DNA of 64,000 bases from Merdimmobilis hominis (GTDB lineage Bacteria; Bacillota; Clostridia; Oscillospirales; Ruminococcaceae), in assembly GCF_900104615.1 (NCBI RefSeq), contig NZ_LT629939.1, positions 1,883,071 through 1,947,070 on the forward strand. Direction: 5' to 3'. A program made the position numbers and the translations under genes. Of this stretch, positions 43,273 through 51,659 are shown piece by piece. A model generated the notes under the pieces. That model was not told the DNA's origin. It was given only the letters and a program-made list of their open reading frames with translations, and made no database searches. Position 1 is the first letter of the stretch. The number at the start of each line of letters is the position of its first letter.

Positions 43273-44580
43273 ATGGCGACTAGAGAAGAACTCAAACAGA
43301 GAGCTTGCGAAGCCATCGACAAAAACCGTGACAAGATCATCGCTTTGGGCGATGCGATTTTCTCCGAGCCTGAGCTGGGCTACAAGGAGTTTAAAACCGC
43401 TGAAAAGGTGAAAAAAGCCTTTGACGAGATGGGTTATACATACACCGACGGCCACGCCATCACCGGCATCATCGCTCCTTTGAAGGGCGGCGAGTCCAAA
43501 GTGAAGGTCGCCATCATGGGCGAGCTGGACGCCGTTGTCGCCCCCAACCACCGCTGCGCCAACAAAGAGACCGGCGCTGCCCACTCCTGCGGCCACCATG
43601 CTCAGATCGCCTCTATGGTCGGCGCTGCCTACGCCTTCAAAGACACCGGCATCCTGGAAGAGCTGGGCGGCGACGTGGTGCTGATGGCTGTCCCCGCAGA
43701 AGAGTATGTGGAGCTGGGCTACCGCAACGAGCTGCGCAAAGCTGGCAAGATCTGGTTCCTGGGCGGCAAGCAGGAGTTTGTCCGTTTGGGCCTGTACGAT
43801 GACATCGACATCTGCGTCATGCAGCACACCGAGCTGGGCAATGTCATCAACTGCGGCCAGAAATACAACGGCTTTGTGGGCAAACTGGTGCAGTACATCG
43901 GCAAAGAGGCCCACGCAGGCGGCGCGCCTCACCTGGGCATCAACGCCCTCAACGCCGCCCAGATCGGTCTGATGGCTGTCAACGCCAACCGGGAGACCTT
44001 CCAGGACAAGGATCAGATCCGCGTCCATCCCATCATCACCAAGGGCGGCGACCTGGTCAACGTGGTCCCCGCCGACGTCCGCATCGAGACCTATGTCCGC
44101 GGCAACAACGTCCCCGCCATCCTGGACGGCAGCTTTAAAGTCACCCGTGCCTTCAAAGCCGGCGGCGACGCAGTGGGCGCCCAGTGCGAAGTCACCGAGC
44201 TGCCTGGTTATATGCCCTTCGTGGTCAACAACGAGCTGGATGACGTGATGTATCAGAACGCCCTGAAGCTGGTTGACACTGACAAGATCAAAGTCGACCT
44301 GGAAGGCCCTGGCACCGGCGGTTCCACCGACGCTGGCGACCTGTCCCACATCATGCCCATCATCCACGCTCATGTGGGCGGTGCGGAAGGCATTTTCCAC
44401 AGCGAGAGCTTTGAGGTCCCGGACAAGGAGCTGGCTTACATCACCGCTGCCAAACTGCTGGCTACTACCACCATCGACCTGCTGGCTGACGGCGCTGCCA
44501 AGGCCCTGGAGATCAAATCCCACTTCAAACCCCTCATGACCAAAGAGGAGTACCTGAAGGATTGGGGCCACATCGAATAA
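43273..44580 (+). CDS. M20-family metallo-amidohydrolase, paralog 7 (CGHH variant)
   Basis: 435 residues with AHSCGHHAQIASMVGAAYAF at the metal site, the same Asn-to-His change as paralog 6. VVAPNHRCANKE carries Asn in place of the Gly found elsewhere. The loop after MQH is short (TELGNVINCGQ). GPGTGGSTDAGDLSH marks the distal region. It has its own promoter and terminator and is thus the only copy clearly set up for separate control. GGAAAGGAAG precedes the ATG. Confidence 0.85.
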   Translation: MATREELKQRACEAIDKNRDKIIALGDAIFSEPELGYKEFKTAEKVKKAFDEMGYTYTDGHAITGIIAPLKGGESKVKVAIMGELDAVVAPNHRCANKETGAAHSCGHHAQIASMVGAAYAFKDTGILEELGGDVVLMAVPAEEYVELGYRNELRKAGKIWFLGGKQEFVRLGLYDDIDICVMQHTELGNVINCGQKYNGFVGKLVQYIGKEAHAGGAPHLGINALNAAQIGLMAVNANRETFQDKDQIRVHPIITKGGDLVNVVPADVRIETYVRGNNVPAILDGSFKVTRAFKAGGDAVGAQCEVTELPGYMPFVVNNELDDVMYQNALKLVDTDKIKVDLEGPGTGGSTDAGDLSHIMPIIHAHVGGAEGIFHSESFEVPDKELAYITAAKLLATTTIDLLADGAAKALEIKSHFKPLMTKEEYLKDWGHIE

Positions 44581-44591
44581 TCTGCCTTGTA

Positions 44592-44622
44592 AGAGGGCGC
44601 CGGTTTCCGGCGCTCTCTTTTT
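44592..44622 (+). terminator. Terminator after paralog 7
   Basis: AGAGGGCGCCGG, TTT, CCGGCGCTCTCT, then TTTT. Confidence 0.85.
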
Positions 44623-44661
44623 GCAATTACTGTAAAAAAAGGTTAGGAGGATTTGGACAAG

Positions 44662-45978
44662 ATGGATAGAACCGAGCTAAAGCAAAAAATCTGCGCTGCC
44701 ATCGACCAGCACCGGGAAGAGATCATCGCCCTGGGGGAGGACATCTTCCGCCACCCGGAAATGGGGTATAAGGAGACCCGCACCGCAACGAAGGTCTGCG
44801 AGGAGTTTGACAAACTGGGCTTCTCCTACCAGAGCGGCTTGGCCCTCACCGGAGTGATGGCCAAACTGAAGGGCGGGGAATCTAAGGTCAACGTGGCGGT
44901 CATGGGGGAACTGGATGCCATTATCGCACCCCAGCAGGAGTTTGCCGACCCCGTGACTGGTGCCGCCCACTCCTGCGGCCACAATGCTCAGATCGCCGCC
45001 ATGGTGGGGGTGGGCTACGGCCTAAAATACAGCGGCGTATTGCAAGAACTCTCCGGCGATGTCACCCTCATCGCCATCCCCGCTGAGGAATACGCCGAGA
45101 TTGAGTACCGCAGCCAGCTGAAAAAAGAGGGCAAGATCACCTTCCTGGGCGGCAAGCAGGAGTTTATCAAACTGGGCCTCTTCGACGATGTGGACATGGT
45201 GGTCATGCACCACCTCACCGTCCCCAGCCTGTTGGAGAACGGCGGTCTCGCTCAGGCGGGCGGCGCTTACAACGGGTTTACCGGCAAGCTGGTCCGCTAC
45301 ATCGGCAAAGAGGCCCATGCCGGCGGCGCGCCCCACCTGGGGATCAACGCCCTTAACGCCGCCCAGATCGGACTGGCGGCGGTCAACGCCAACCGGGAAA
45401 CCTTCCAGGACAAAGACCACATTCGGGTCCATCCCATCATCACCAAGGGCGGCGATTTGGTCAATGTGGTCCCCGCCGATGTCCGCATTGAGACTTATGT
45501 CCGCGGCTCCAGCGTCTCCGCCATTCTGGATGCCTCCGCCAAAGTCAACCGGGCCTTTAAAGCCGGCGCCGACGCGGTGGGGGCCCAGTGCGAGATCACC
45601 GAAATCCCCGGCTATATGCCGGTGGAGCCGGACAAAAACCTCCAGCAGCTGCTGTACGAGAACTACTGCGCCCTTTTAGGGGAGGAGAACGTCCTCTTCG
45701 ACCACGGCATGATGGGCGGTTCCACCGACCTGGGCGACCTCTCCGCTTTGATGCCAGTTATCCAAGGCAGGACCACCGGAGCCGCAGGCATCTCCCACAA
45801 CAGCAACTACTCCATCGCCGACAAGGAGATGTCCTATATTGTATCCAGCAAGGCCCTGGCCATGACGGTGGTGGACCTGCTGTGCGACGGCGCCAGAGAG
45901 GCCCTTCGGGTGAAGGAGGAATTCCGCCCCATTATGACCAAGGAGCAGTACCTTAGAGAGTGGGGCCAGCTGCAATAA
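44662..45978 (+). CDS. M20-family metallo-amidohydrolase, paralog 8
   Basis: 438 residues and the most divergent N-terminal domain (EDIFRHPEMGYKETRTATKV, IIAPQQEFADPVTG), nearer to general M20D enzymes with FRHPE. It keeps SCGHNAQIAA, PAEEYAE and a His-His pair at MHHLTVP where the others have MQH. I chose ATG 44662 (11 nt after TAGGAGG) over TTG 44653, which sits only 2 nt from that site. It lies 30 nt past a terminator, so it may depend on read-through or a promoter I cannot place. May be nearest the ancestral form. Confidence 0.85.
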   Translation: MDRTELKQKICAAIDQHREEIIALGEDIFRHPEMGYKETRTATKVCEEFDKLGFSYQSGLALTGVMAKLKGGESKVNVAVMGELDAIIAPQQEFADPVTGAAHSCGHNAQIAAMVGVGYGLKYSGVLQELSGDVTLIAIPAEEYAEIEYRSQLKKEGKITFLGGKQEFIKLGLFDDVDMVVMHHLTVPSLLENGGLAQAGGAYNGFTGKLVRYIGKEAHAGGAPHLGINALNAAQIGLAAVNANRETFQDKDHIRVHPIITKGGDLVNVVPADVRIETYVRGSSVSAILDASAKVNRAFKAGADAVGAQCEITEIPGYMPVEPDKNLQQLLYENYCALLGEENVLFDHGMMGGSTDLGDLSALMPVIQGRTTGAAGISHNSNYSIADKEMSYIVSSKALAMTVVDLLCDGAREALRVKEEFRPIMTKEQYLREWGQLQ

Positions 45979-46003
45979 GCGGCCGGGAAGGGAGAGGGTA
46001 CCT

Positions 46004-46294
46004 TTGCAGCCGTCGCCTGTCGATCTCCACGACCGCATGGTCCAGGAGTTATACGAGAAAAAATCCCTGCCGGCGCTTGCCTATCTGATCGAAGCGGGGC
46101 GGGAGCTGGAGTTTACCTACCGGGGGAGGGAATACTTCCTCTCCCGGGATACCCAGGTGGCCTATGTTTCCCTCTGCCAAGGGGAGCGGGAAACGGGGTA
46201 TGGCAGCATCCCCCTCCTCCTGGAACAGGCGTCTCTGGATGGGGTGCCCTTCCGGGATGCATGGCCGGAGGTCGTCTTGGGAACCCTGTTTTAA
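46004..46294 (+). CDS. Small uncharacterised protein
   Basis: A 96-residue acidic protein with no recognised family. It has a plausible helical start (HDRMVQELYEKKSLPALAYLI) and a compact second half (FTYRGREYFLSRD). The TTG start at 46004 has GGGAGAGGG 5 nt upstream; an in-frame ATG at 46037 is an alternative. It follows paralog 8 by 25 nt and probably shares its transcript. It could be an accessory of the amidohydrolase set, but nothing in the sequence proves this. Confidence 0.5.
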   Translation: MQPSPVDLHDRMVQELYEKKSLPALAYLIEAGRELEFTYRGREYFLSRDTQVAYVSLCQGERETGYGSIPLLLEQASLDGVPFRDAWPEVVLGTLF

Positions 46295-46307
46295 TGGGGC
46301 GTTTCCA

Positions 46308-46336
46308 TTGACACTGCCATTGGAATGTGCTATGAT
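46308..46336 (+). promoter_or_regulatory. Promoter of the ABC-F gene
   Basis: Consensus TTGACA (46308-46313), 17 nt, TATGAT (46331-46336). Confidence 0.8.
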
Positions 46337-46367
46337 ACCCATAATTTCAAACAGATGGGAGCTGGGA

Positions 46368-46499
46368 ATGTGCGCAATTTTTCTTGCTAGTGATTTGGGG
46401 AACCGATGGCTGGCGGCAGATGGCCGCCCGATTTGTGTTGCCCGCTGCAAGAAAGAGTTGCCTCATTCCAGCGGATGCCGTCCCTTTTTAAGGGGATAG
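46368..46499 (+). CDS. Putative 43-residue leader peptide
   Basis: ATG 46368 follows a GGAGCTGGGA site and opens a 43-codon frame ending at TAG 46497-46499, between the ABC-F promoter and a terminator hairpin. Upstream reading frames that control an attenuator are typical for antibiotic-resistance ABC-F genes. The peptide itself (starting MCAIFLASDLGNRW) is not known to me. It could also be a chance frame. Confidence 0.4.
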   Translation: MCAIFLASDLGNRWLAADGRPICVARCKKELPHSSGCRPFLRG

Positions 46500-46513
46500 C
46501 CCTGTGCGTCGCA

Positions 46514-46550
46514 AAGCCGTGGGAAAGGAATTCTTTCTCGCGGCTTTTTT
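46514..46550 (+). terminator. Attenuator hairpin before the ABC-F gene
   Basis: AAGCCGTGGGAAAG (46514-46527) pairs fully, counting G-U pairs, with CTTTCTCGCGGCTT (46533-46546) and runs into TTTTTT. It stands 36 nt before the ABC-F start codon and downstream of the promoter, so it must be overcome for expression. Confidence 0.7.
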
Positions 46551-46586
46551 CGCCCTGTGGGGCCATTTTGTTTGGAGGCGATGCAA

Positions 46587-48068
46587 ATGTCTATGATTCA
46601 AGTGTCCCATTTGACCTTCGGCTACGAGGGCAGCTTTGACAACATTTTTGAAGATGTCTCCTTCCAGATCGACACCGACTGGAAGTTGGGCTTTATTGGC
46701 CGCAACGGCCGGGGAAAAACCACCTTTTTAAACCTGCTGCTGGGGAGGTATGAATATACCGGAACCATCACCCACTCGGTGGAGTTTGAATATTTCCCCT
46801 ACCCGGTGGAAGACCGGGAAGAGATGACCTTGACCATCCTGGAAGGGATTGCCCCCGAGGCGCAGCTATGGGAGATTCAGCGGGAGCTCTCCCTGTTGGA
46901 GGTGGAGGAAGGGGTATTATACCGGCCATTTTCTACTTTAAGTAATGGAGAACAGACCAAAACTCTGCTGGCGGCCCTCTTTTTAAAGGAGAACCGATTC
47001 CTTTTGATCGATGAACCCACCAACCACCTGGACACCCTCGCCCGGGAGAAGGTGGGGGAGTACCTGGCGGGGAAGAAGGGGTTTATCTTGGTCTCCCACG
47101 ACCGGGCTTTCCTGGATCGGTGTGTGGACCATGTGCTGTCCATCAACCGGGCGGATATTGAAGTGCAGCGGGGGAACTACTCCTCCTGGCAGCAGAACAA
47201 GGACCGCCAGGACCAAAGGGAACTGGCGGAGAACGAGCAGCTGAAAAAGGATATCAAGCGGTTGGAGCAGGCCGCCCGCCGGACCGCTGGATGGTCGGAC
47301 GCGGTGGAGAAAACCAAAAAGGGAACCCGCAACGCCGGGCTGCGGCCCGACCGGGGATTCATCGGCCACAAGGCCGCCAAAATGATGAAGCGGGCCAAAT
47401 CCATCGAAGCCCGGCGGGAGGATGCCGCCCAGGAGAAGGCAGAGCTTCTCCACAACCTGGAACAGGCTGGCCGCCTCAAGCTCCCCTATACTCCTTATTA
47501 TAAGGAAACGCTGTTGGAGGCGACAGACCTATCCCTTTTTTATGGGGAGAAAATTGCTGTAAAGGAAGTGTCCTTCACCGTCAAGCGGGGGGAACGGGTG
47601 GCCCTGGTGGGGCGCAACGGGTCGGGGAAATCCAGCATCCTCAAATTTCTATTGGGGGAGGAAGTCAAGGCGTCTGGCACGCTGCGGATGGGCAGTGGCC
47701 TGATGCTCTCCTATGTGCCTCAGGACACCTCCTCTTTAGCGGGGGAGATGCGGGCATTTATCCAGCGGGAAGGGCTGGACGAAAGCCTGTTCAAAGCCAT
47801 TTTACGGAAACTGGATTTCTCCCGTGCCCAGCTGGAGAAGCCCTTGGAGGCCCTCAGCCAAGGGCAGAAGAAGAAAATCCTCCTGGCCCGGAGCCTCTGC
47901 CAGCCGGCTCACCTGTATATCTGGGATGAGCCCCTCAACTATGTGGATTTGATCTCCCGCACCCAGATTGAGGTGCTGATTGAGGAATTCCAGCCCACCA
48001 TGCTGTTTGTGGAGCATGACAGAATGTTCTGCGAGAAGGTGGCAACCAAGCAGGTCTTGCTGGGATAA
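46587..48068 (+). CDS. Lsa-like ABC-F ribosomal protection protein
   Basis: 493 residues with two ABC ATPase domains and no membrane segment. Walker A motifs are GRNGRGKTT and GRNGSGKSS, signature regions LSNGEQTK and LSQGQKKK, Walker B LLIDEPTNHLD and LYIWDEPLNYVD. The linker between domains (~190-290) is charged and long, as in antibiotic-resistance ABC-F proteins. The N-terminus and linker resemble the Lsa/CplR group, which protects ribosomes from lincosamides, streptogramin A and pleuromutilins. Start ATG 46587 lies 8 nt after GGAGG. Spectrum cannot be read from sequence. Confidence 0.8.
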   Translation: MSMIQVSHLTFGYEGSFDNIFEDVSFQIDTDWKLGFIGRNGRGKTTFLNLLLGRYEYTGTITHSVEFEYFPYPVEDREEMTLTILEGIAPEAQLWEIQRELSLLEVEEGVLYRPFSTLSNGEQTKTLLAALFLKENRFLLIDEPTNHLDTLAREKVGEYLAGKKGFILVSHDRAFLDRCVDHVLSINRADIEVQRGNYSSWQQNKDRQDQRELAENEQLKKDIKRLEQAARRTAGWSDAVEKTKKGTRNAGLRPDRGFIGHKAAKMMKRAKSIEARREDAAQEKAELLHNLEQAGRLKLPYTPYYKETLLEATDLSLFYGEKIAVKEVSFTVKRGERVALVGRNGSGKSSILKFLLGEEVKASGTLRMGSGLMLSYVPQDTSSLAGEMRAFIQREGLDESLFKAILRKLDFSRAQLEKPLEALSQGQKKKILLARSLCQPAHLYIWDEPLNYVDLISRTQIEVLIEEFQPTMLFVEHDRMFCEKVATKQVLLG

Positions 48069-48310
48069 CCGGGGAATAGGAGGGCGAAAAATGGCGCAGT
48101 CAAGGGGTTTTTCGGGAAAACGGCAAGCTGGGCTTTCGCTTTTGGAAGGAATCGCCAGTGCAAAATAGGTTTGCAATATCTGGGGATGGAATCGGAAGCC
48201 ACTGCCACCAGTGGGGAATGCTGGGCGAGTGTTTTGTAGAAAAATGTATAAAATCACAATGAAAAAACTGAAATAAACAAAATTAATTGTGCAACTATAA
48301 TATAAAATAG

Positions 48311-48375
48311 TTACAAAAAAATGACAAGTGGTTTCAATTTGGGGTGTTGCCGTTTTGAAAAAGCCACGGTATAAT
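48311..48375 (+). promoter_or_regulatory. Promoter and upstream motif, surface protein 1
   Basis: TTGCCG (48347-48352), 17 nt, TATAAT (48370-48375). Upstream lie TTACAA (48311-48316) and TGACAA (48322-48327) in 11-bp phase, the second beginning 25 nt before the -35. Apart from this the 48069-48450 gap is empty. Confidence 0.75.
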
Positions 48376-48450
48376 GGCGACAGCCGATGGGGAAGACCCA
48401 CTAGGCCGAAACGATTCATCATCAACCAAAAACCAAGGAGGAAACCACCC

Positions 48451-49761
48451 ATGAGAAAGACTCTCGCCCTTGCAATTGCCTGTGCAATGCTGGCCAGCAT
48501 GTCCAGCGTGGCTTTTGCTGACACCACCACCGACACCAAAACCATTAAGGTAGACGAGACTTCTGCCATTTATATGCTGGAAGACGAAGACAGCAACGTC
48601 CTGAACAAAGTCGACGGCAGCAACCTGTCCCTGGAGCCCGGCGATTCGTTCTTCATCGAGATTCTGCCTGAGAACGCTGGTGAGAACATCCCCACCAAAC
48701 TGGCTGGCCAGTACAAAGTTGTCACCGACTGGCAGACCGGCAAATCCAGCTTTGAAAGCGCTTCCATCACCACCAAAAAGGTAGCGGAGGCCACCGGCAA
48801 ATACATCACCAAGAACCCCCAGTACGGCCTGGCTGCTTCCTATGATAGCCTGGACGCTCTGAAAGCTGCCGTCGACGCTGTAAAAGTGGAAGACAACTCC
48901 AGCTCTTCCGGTGCTGCCGCCATTGCTGAGGTCCCCCTGACCGAAGAGCAGAAAGCGGCAGTCATCAAGACCTACACCCAGGAATTTAAAACCGATTACA
49001 AATATGTGGCCCAGATCAACACCAAAGCTTCCTACAGCACCAAAGAGGTCGATCTGAACGGCACCGTGAAGGTGGTCAAGAAGACCAGCAGCAACTCCTC
49101 TTCCGCCAGCTCTGTGGAGGTCAACGCAGTGGTTGCTTATGAGAGAGCCAACGTAGACGGCGACAGCCTGGAAGTTTCCAAAGATGCCCCTGTTGTCACC
49201 TTTGACGATGTGGATGGCGAAGTGGAGCTGACCTTCGGCAACAATTTCACCTTCATTGTCAATGCCAAGAATCAGGACGAGCTGTTCCTGGGTTACACCG
49301 AGAAGCCCGTCAGCAGCATCATCGACCAGAACGAGGATGCCAGCATTGATTTCATCACCTTCTCCAGCAAGCCTTCCTTCAACCGTATCGGTGAGTTCTA
49401 CATCTACGCCGATGAGGATTCCTACATCTACGAAGTGACCGAAAACGGCCTGAAAAAGCTGAACGCCAAATACGACGAGGATTCTTCCGCTTATGTGTTT
49501 GAGACCAGAACCCTGACCTCCTACGCCATCAGCGATATGGAGCTGACCTACAACGGTTCCGCTGTGGAGGATGATTCTTCCTCTTCCAGCAGCTCCTCCA
49601 GCAACGGCGGTTCCAGCAATGGCGGTTCTACCACCACCAAGCCCAGCAACCCCAACACCGGTTCTGCTGACATGGTGAGCGCAGCCGTAGCCGCTGCTGC
49701 GGTTTCCCTGGTTGCCGCTGGCGCAGCAGCTTACAAAAAAGCTTCCAAAGACGAGGAATAA
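48451..49761 (+). CDS. Secreted, sortase-anchored surface protein 1
   Basis: A 436-residue precursor. Signal peptide at ~1-24 (KTLALAIACAMLASMSSVAFA). The body has a conserved block near 300-375 (FITFSSKPSFNRIGEFYIYADED, then TLTSYAISDMEL) shared by all five paralogs here. A Ser-rich linker leads to NPNTG, a hydrophobic stretch (AAVAAAAVSLVAAGAAAY) and KKASKDEE, which is a complete cell-wall sorting signal. ATG 48451 has AAGGAGG upstream. The family has no known function to me; a wall-attached role is expected. Confidence 0.8.
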   Translation: MRKTLALAIACAMLASMSSVAFADTTTDTKTIKVDETSAIYMLEDEDSNVLNKVDGSNLSLEPGDSFFIEILPENAGENIPTKLAGQYKVVTDWQTGKSSFESASITTKKVAEATGKYITKNPQYGLAASYDSLDALKAAVDAVKVEDNSSSSGAAAIAEVPLTEEQKAAVIKTYTQEFKTDYKYVAQINTKASYSTKEVDLNGTVKVVKKTSSNSSSASSVEVNAVVAYERANVDGDSLEVSKDAPVVTFDDVDGEVELTFGNNFTFIVNAKNQDELFLGYTEKPVSSIIDQNEDASIDFITFSSKPSFNRIGEFYIYADEDSYIYEVTENGLKKLNAKYDEDSSAYVFETRTLTSYAISDMELTYNGSAVEDDSSSSSSSSSNGGSSNGGSTTTKPSNPNTGSADMVSAAVAAAAVSLVAAGAAAYKKASKDEE

Positions 49762-49789
49762 TTCGCGATAGAGAATCTTTTCTTCCAAA

Positions 49790-49823
49790 AACACCCCTGG
49801 CTCTGGGCCGGGGGTGTTTTTTT
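49790..49823 (+). terminator. Terminator after surface protein 1
   Basis: AACACCCC and GGGGTGTT arms with a GC-rich loop, then TTTTTTT. Confidence 0.8.
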
Positions 49824-49859
49824 GCGTGGGCCTGCAAACCCGCATAGGGACGCCAAAAA

Positions 49860-49965
49860 GTTACAATCTTTGTAACGAATTTCACCAGGGGAGTTAGATA
49901 GTTACAAATAAATTACAAAAAAATATCAAAAAGGTCTTGCAATTTGTTCCAGCATCGGCTATAAT
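49860..49965 (+). promoter_or_regulatory. Promoter and upstream motifs, surface protein 2
   Basis: TTGCAA (49937-49942), 17 nt, TATAAT (49960-49965). TTACAA occurs at 49902-49907 and 49913-49918, an 11-bp direct repeat ending 18 nt before the -35. Further up GTTACAA-N3-TTGTAAC (49860-49876) is a perfect inverted repeat. Confidence 0.8.
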
Positions 49966-50045
49966 GGGGTTACACCAAGGGGATGTGGAGAGCGCCCCCG
50001 CGGTAAAACTGATTATTTGAAAAATTGTAAGGAGGAAATAACCCC

Positions 50046-51359
50046 ATGAAAAAGTCTCTTGCACTGATTCTGGCTGCAATGATGGTTGCTGGTACTGCTT
50101 CCGTTGCTTTTGCTACTCCTAAAGAGGATCTGTCTGTTGACGCTAGCAGCCCTTACTATGTATGGAAATCTTCCGATGGCTACTACTCTGAGGCTACCAG
50201 CTTTGAGTATGGCGACAGAGTTGCTATGCTGCTGGAAGGTGATCTGATCGATTCTAAAGATGATGAGACCAAGAACATCAATAAGTTCCGTGTGTTCGCT
50301 GACTGGAAAGTTGGTTCTTCCCTGGTCGAGGACATGGACATTGAGTACAAAAAAGTAGAGAAGTCTGTTACTGGGGCGTACAAAGGAAAAGATGTTCCTT
50401 CTGCTCCTAAGATGGATGTAAGCTATAACGGTGAAGTTTATACTGTTACTCTTAGTACCACAAAAGCTACCGATTTTGTTGGTGAGAGCGAGAAAGCAGC
50501 AAAAATTGAGGCTCTGGTTAAGACCCGCGTTGAGTCTGCGGTGAAGAAAGATGATTCTTCTGATGCCAAAGCTGTGTTGGATAACCTCAAGGCAGAGATT
50601 CTGAAAGACAACGATCTGAAGGAAAAAGTCTTTGGTTACTACTATGAGAAAGACACTGCTAAGACCGATAAGAAGTACGCTTGGGTTGCTTACGTTGATC
50701 TGAAAGACAGCAACAGCACCAAGATGAGCGACCTGGCCGGCACCATCCGCGTTGCCAAGACCACCTCTGCTGACGCTGAGAAAGTTGACTTTGAGATCGA
50801 AGTTGGTTACGGCAAAGAAGAAGTCACCGACAGCGTTACCTATGATGATGATAAGCCCGTTCTGGACTTCGACGATATTGAGGATGTTATCGACATCGAG
50901 TTCGGTGAGTCCGGCAACGATGCTCTGTTCACCGTTGATGTAACTGGCCAGGGCAAAGTCAATGTCAAATTTGACACCAAATTTGACGCTGATATCGCTG
51001 CTAAATACCCCGAGGCTAACCTGGAGTTCGTCAGATGGAGCGCTAACCCCACCTTCAACAGAACTGGTGACCTGTACATCTACGCTGATGAGGACACCTT
51101 CCTGTACGAAGTGACCGCTGACGGCCTGAAAGAGGTTTCCAAAGCTGAGTACGATGAGGATTACGGCGCTTGGTACCTGAGAACCCGCAGACTGGGCACC
51201 TATGTGATCTCCGACACCGAGCTGGATCTGTCCGCTTCCTCTTCTTCTGGGGACGCTTCCTCCTCCGGCACTTCTTCCTCTAACCCCACCACCGGTGGCA
51301 CCACCGGCACCACTGGCGGCAACCCCGGTGACAAATACAACCCCAACACCGGTAGATAA
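50046..51359 (+). CDS. Secreted surface-family protein 2, sorting signal cut by a stop codon
   Basis: A 437-residue precursor with signal peptide (~1-25, LALILAAMMVAGTASVAFA). It shares with its paralogs a block near 325-400 (VRWSANPTFNRTGDLYIYADED, RRLGTYVISDTELDL) and a Ser/Thr/Gly-rich linker. It ends in NPNTGR then TAA (51357-51359). The next 29 codons, in the same frame to TAA 51447-51449, encode FIAVITFALAVSAVSLIAAG and a Lys/Cys tail, the missing part of a sorting signal. As read, the protein would be released, not anchored. ATG with TAAGGAGG upstream. Confidence 0.8.
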   Translation: MKKSLALILAAMMVAGTASVAFATPKEDLSVDASSPYYVWKSSDGYYSEATSFEYGDRVAMLLEGDLIDSKDDETKNINKFRVFADWKVGSSLVEDMDIEYKKVEKSVTGAYKGKDVPSAPKMDVSYNGEVYTVTLSTTKATDFVGESEKAAKIEALVKTRVESAVKKDDSSDAKAVLDNLKAEILKDNDLKEKVFGYYYEKDTAKTDKKYAWVAYVDLKDSNSTKMSDLAGTIRVAKTTSADAEKVDFEIEVGYGKEEVTDSVTYDDDKPVLDFDDIEDVIDIEFGESGNDALFTVDVTGQGKVNVKFDTKFDADIAAKYPEANLEFVRWSANPTFNRTGDLYIYADEDTFLYEVTADGLKEVSKAEYDEDYGAWYLRTRRLGTYVISDTELDLSASSSSGDASSSGTSSSNPTTGGTTGTTGGNPGDKYNPNTGR

Positions 51360-51472
51360 TTTATCGCTGTGATTACCTTCGCGCTGGCGGTTTCGGCCGT
51401 GTCCCTTATTGCGGCAGGTGCCGTTGCCGTAAAATGCGCGGCCAAGTAAACCTCCAATAGGTTTCTGCAATT

Positions 51473-51509
51473 CCCCTCAACCGTCTCTCCCGGTTGAGGG
51501 GTTTTTGTT
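51473..51509 (+). terminator. Terminator after surface protein 2
   Basis: CCCCTCAACCG and CGGTTGAGGGG, then TTTTTGTTTT. It lies after the orphaned anchor tail, consistent with the original gene end at 51449. Confidence 0.9.
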
Positions 51510-51518
51510 TTGGAAATA

Positions 51519-51581
51519 TTACAAAATTATGACAGAAAAACGGAGGAAAGTATTGCATTCCCTGCCAAAATACGGTATAAT
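51519..51581 (+). promoter_or_regulatory. Promoter and upstream motif, surface protein 3
   Basis: TTGCAT (51553-51558), 17 nt, TATAAT (51576-51581). TTACAA (51519-51524) and TGACAG (51530-51535) stand in 11-bp phase, the second starting 23 nt before the -35. Confidence 0.75.
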
Positions 51582-51659
51582 AGCGATAGTTCAGAGGAAT
51601 ATATTGGAGAGTATATGCCTTTGGCAGACTGTAAGAAAATTCTAGGAGGATGAAATCCC

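Noticed and set aside
35023-44571. Long minus-strand open frames (358-544 codons) opposite each M20 gene
   Set aside because: They recur opposite every paralog because the sense genes are related and GC-rich at third positions. They have no ribosome sites of their own and read as low-complexity Val/Asp/Gly/His-rich shadows.
48334-49845. 503-codon minus-strand frame opposite surface protein 1
   Set aside because: Shadow of a gene with clear signal peptide, promoter and sorting signal on the other strand.
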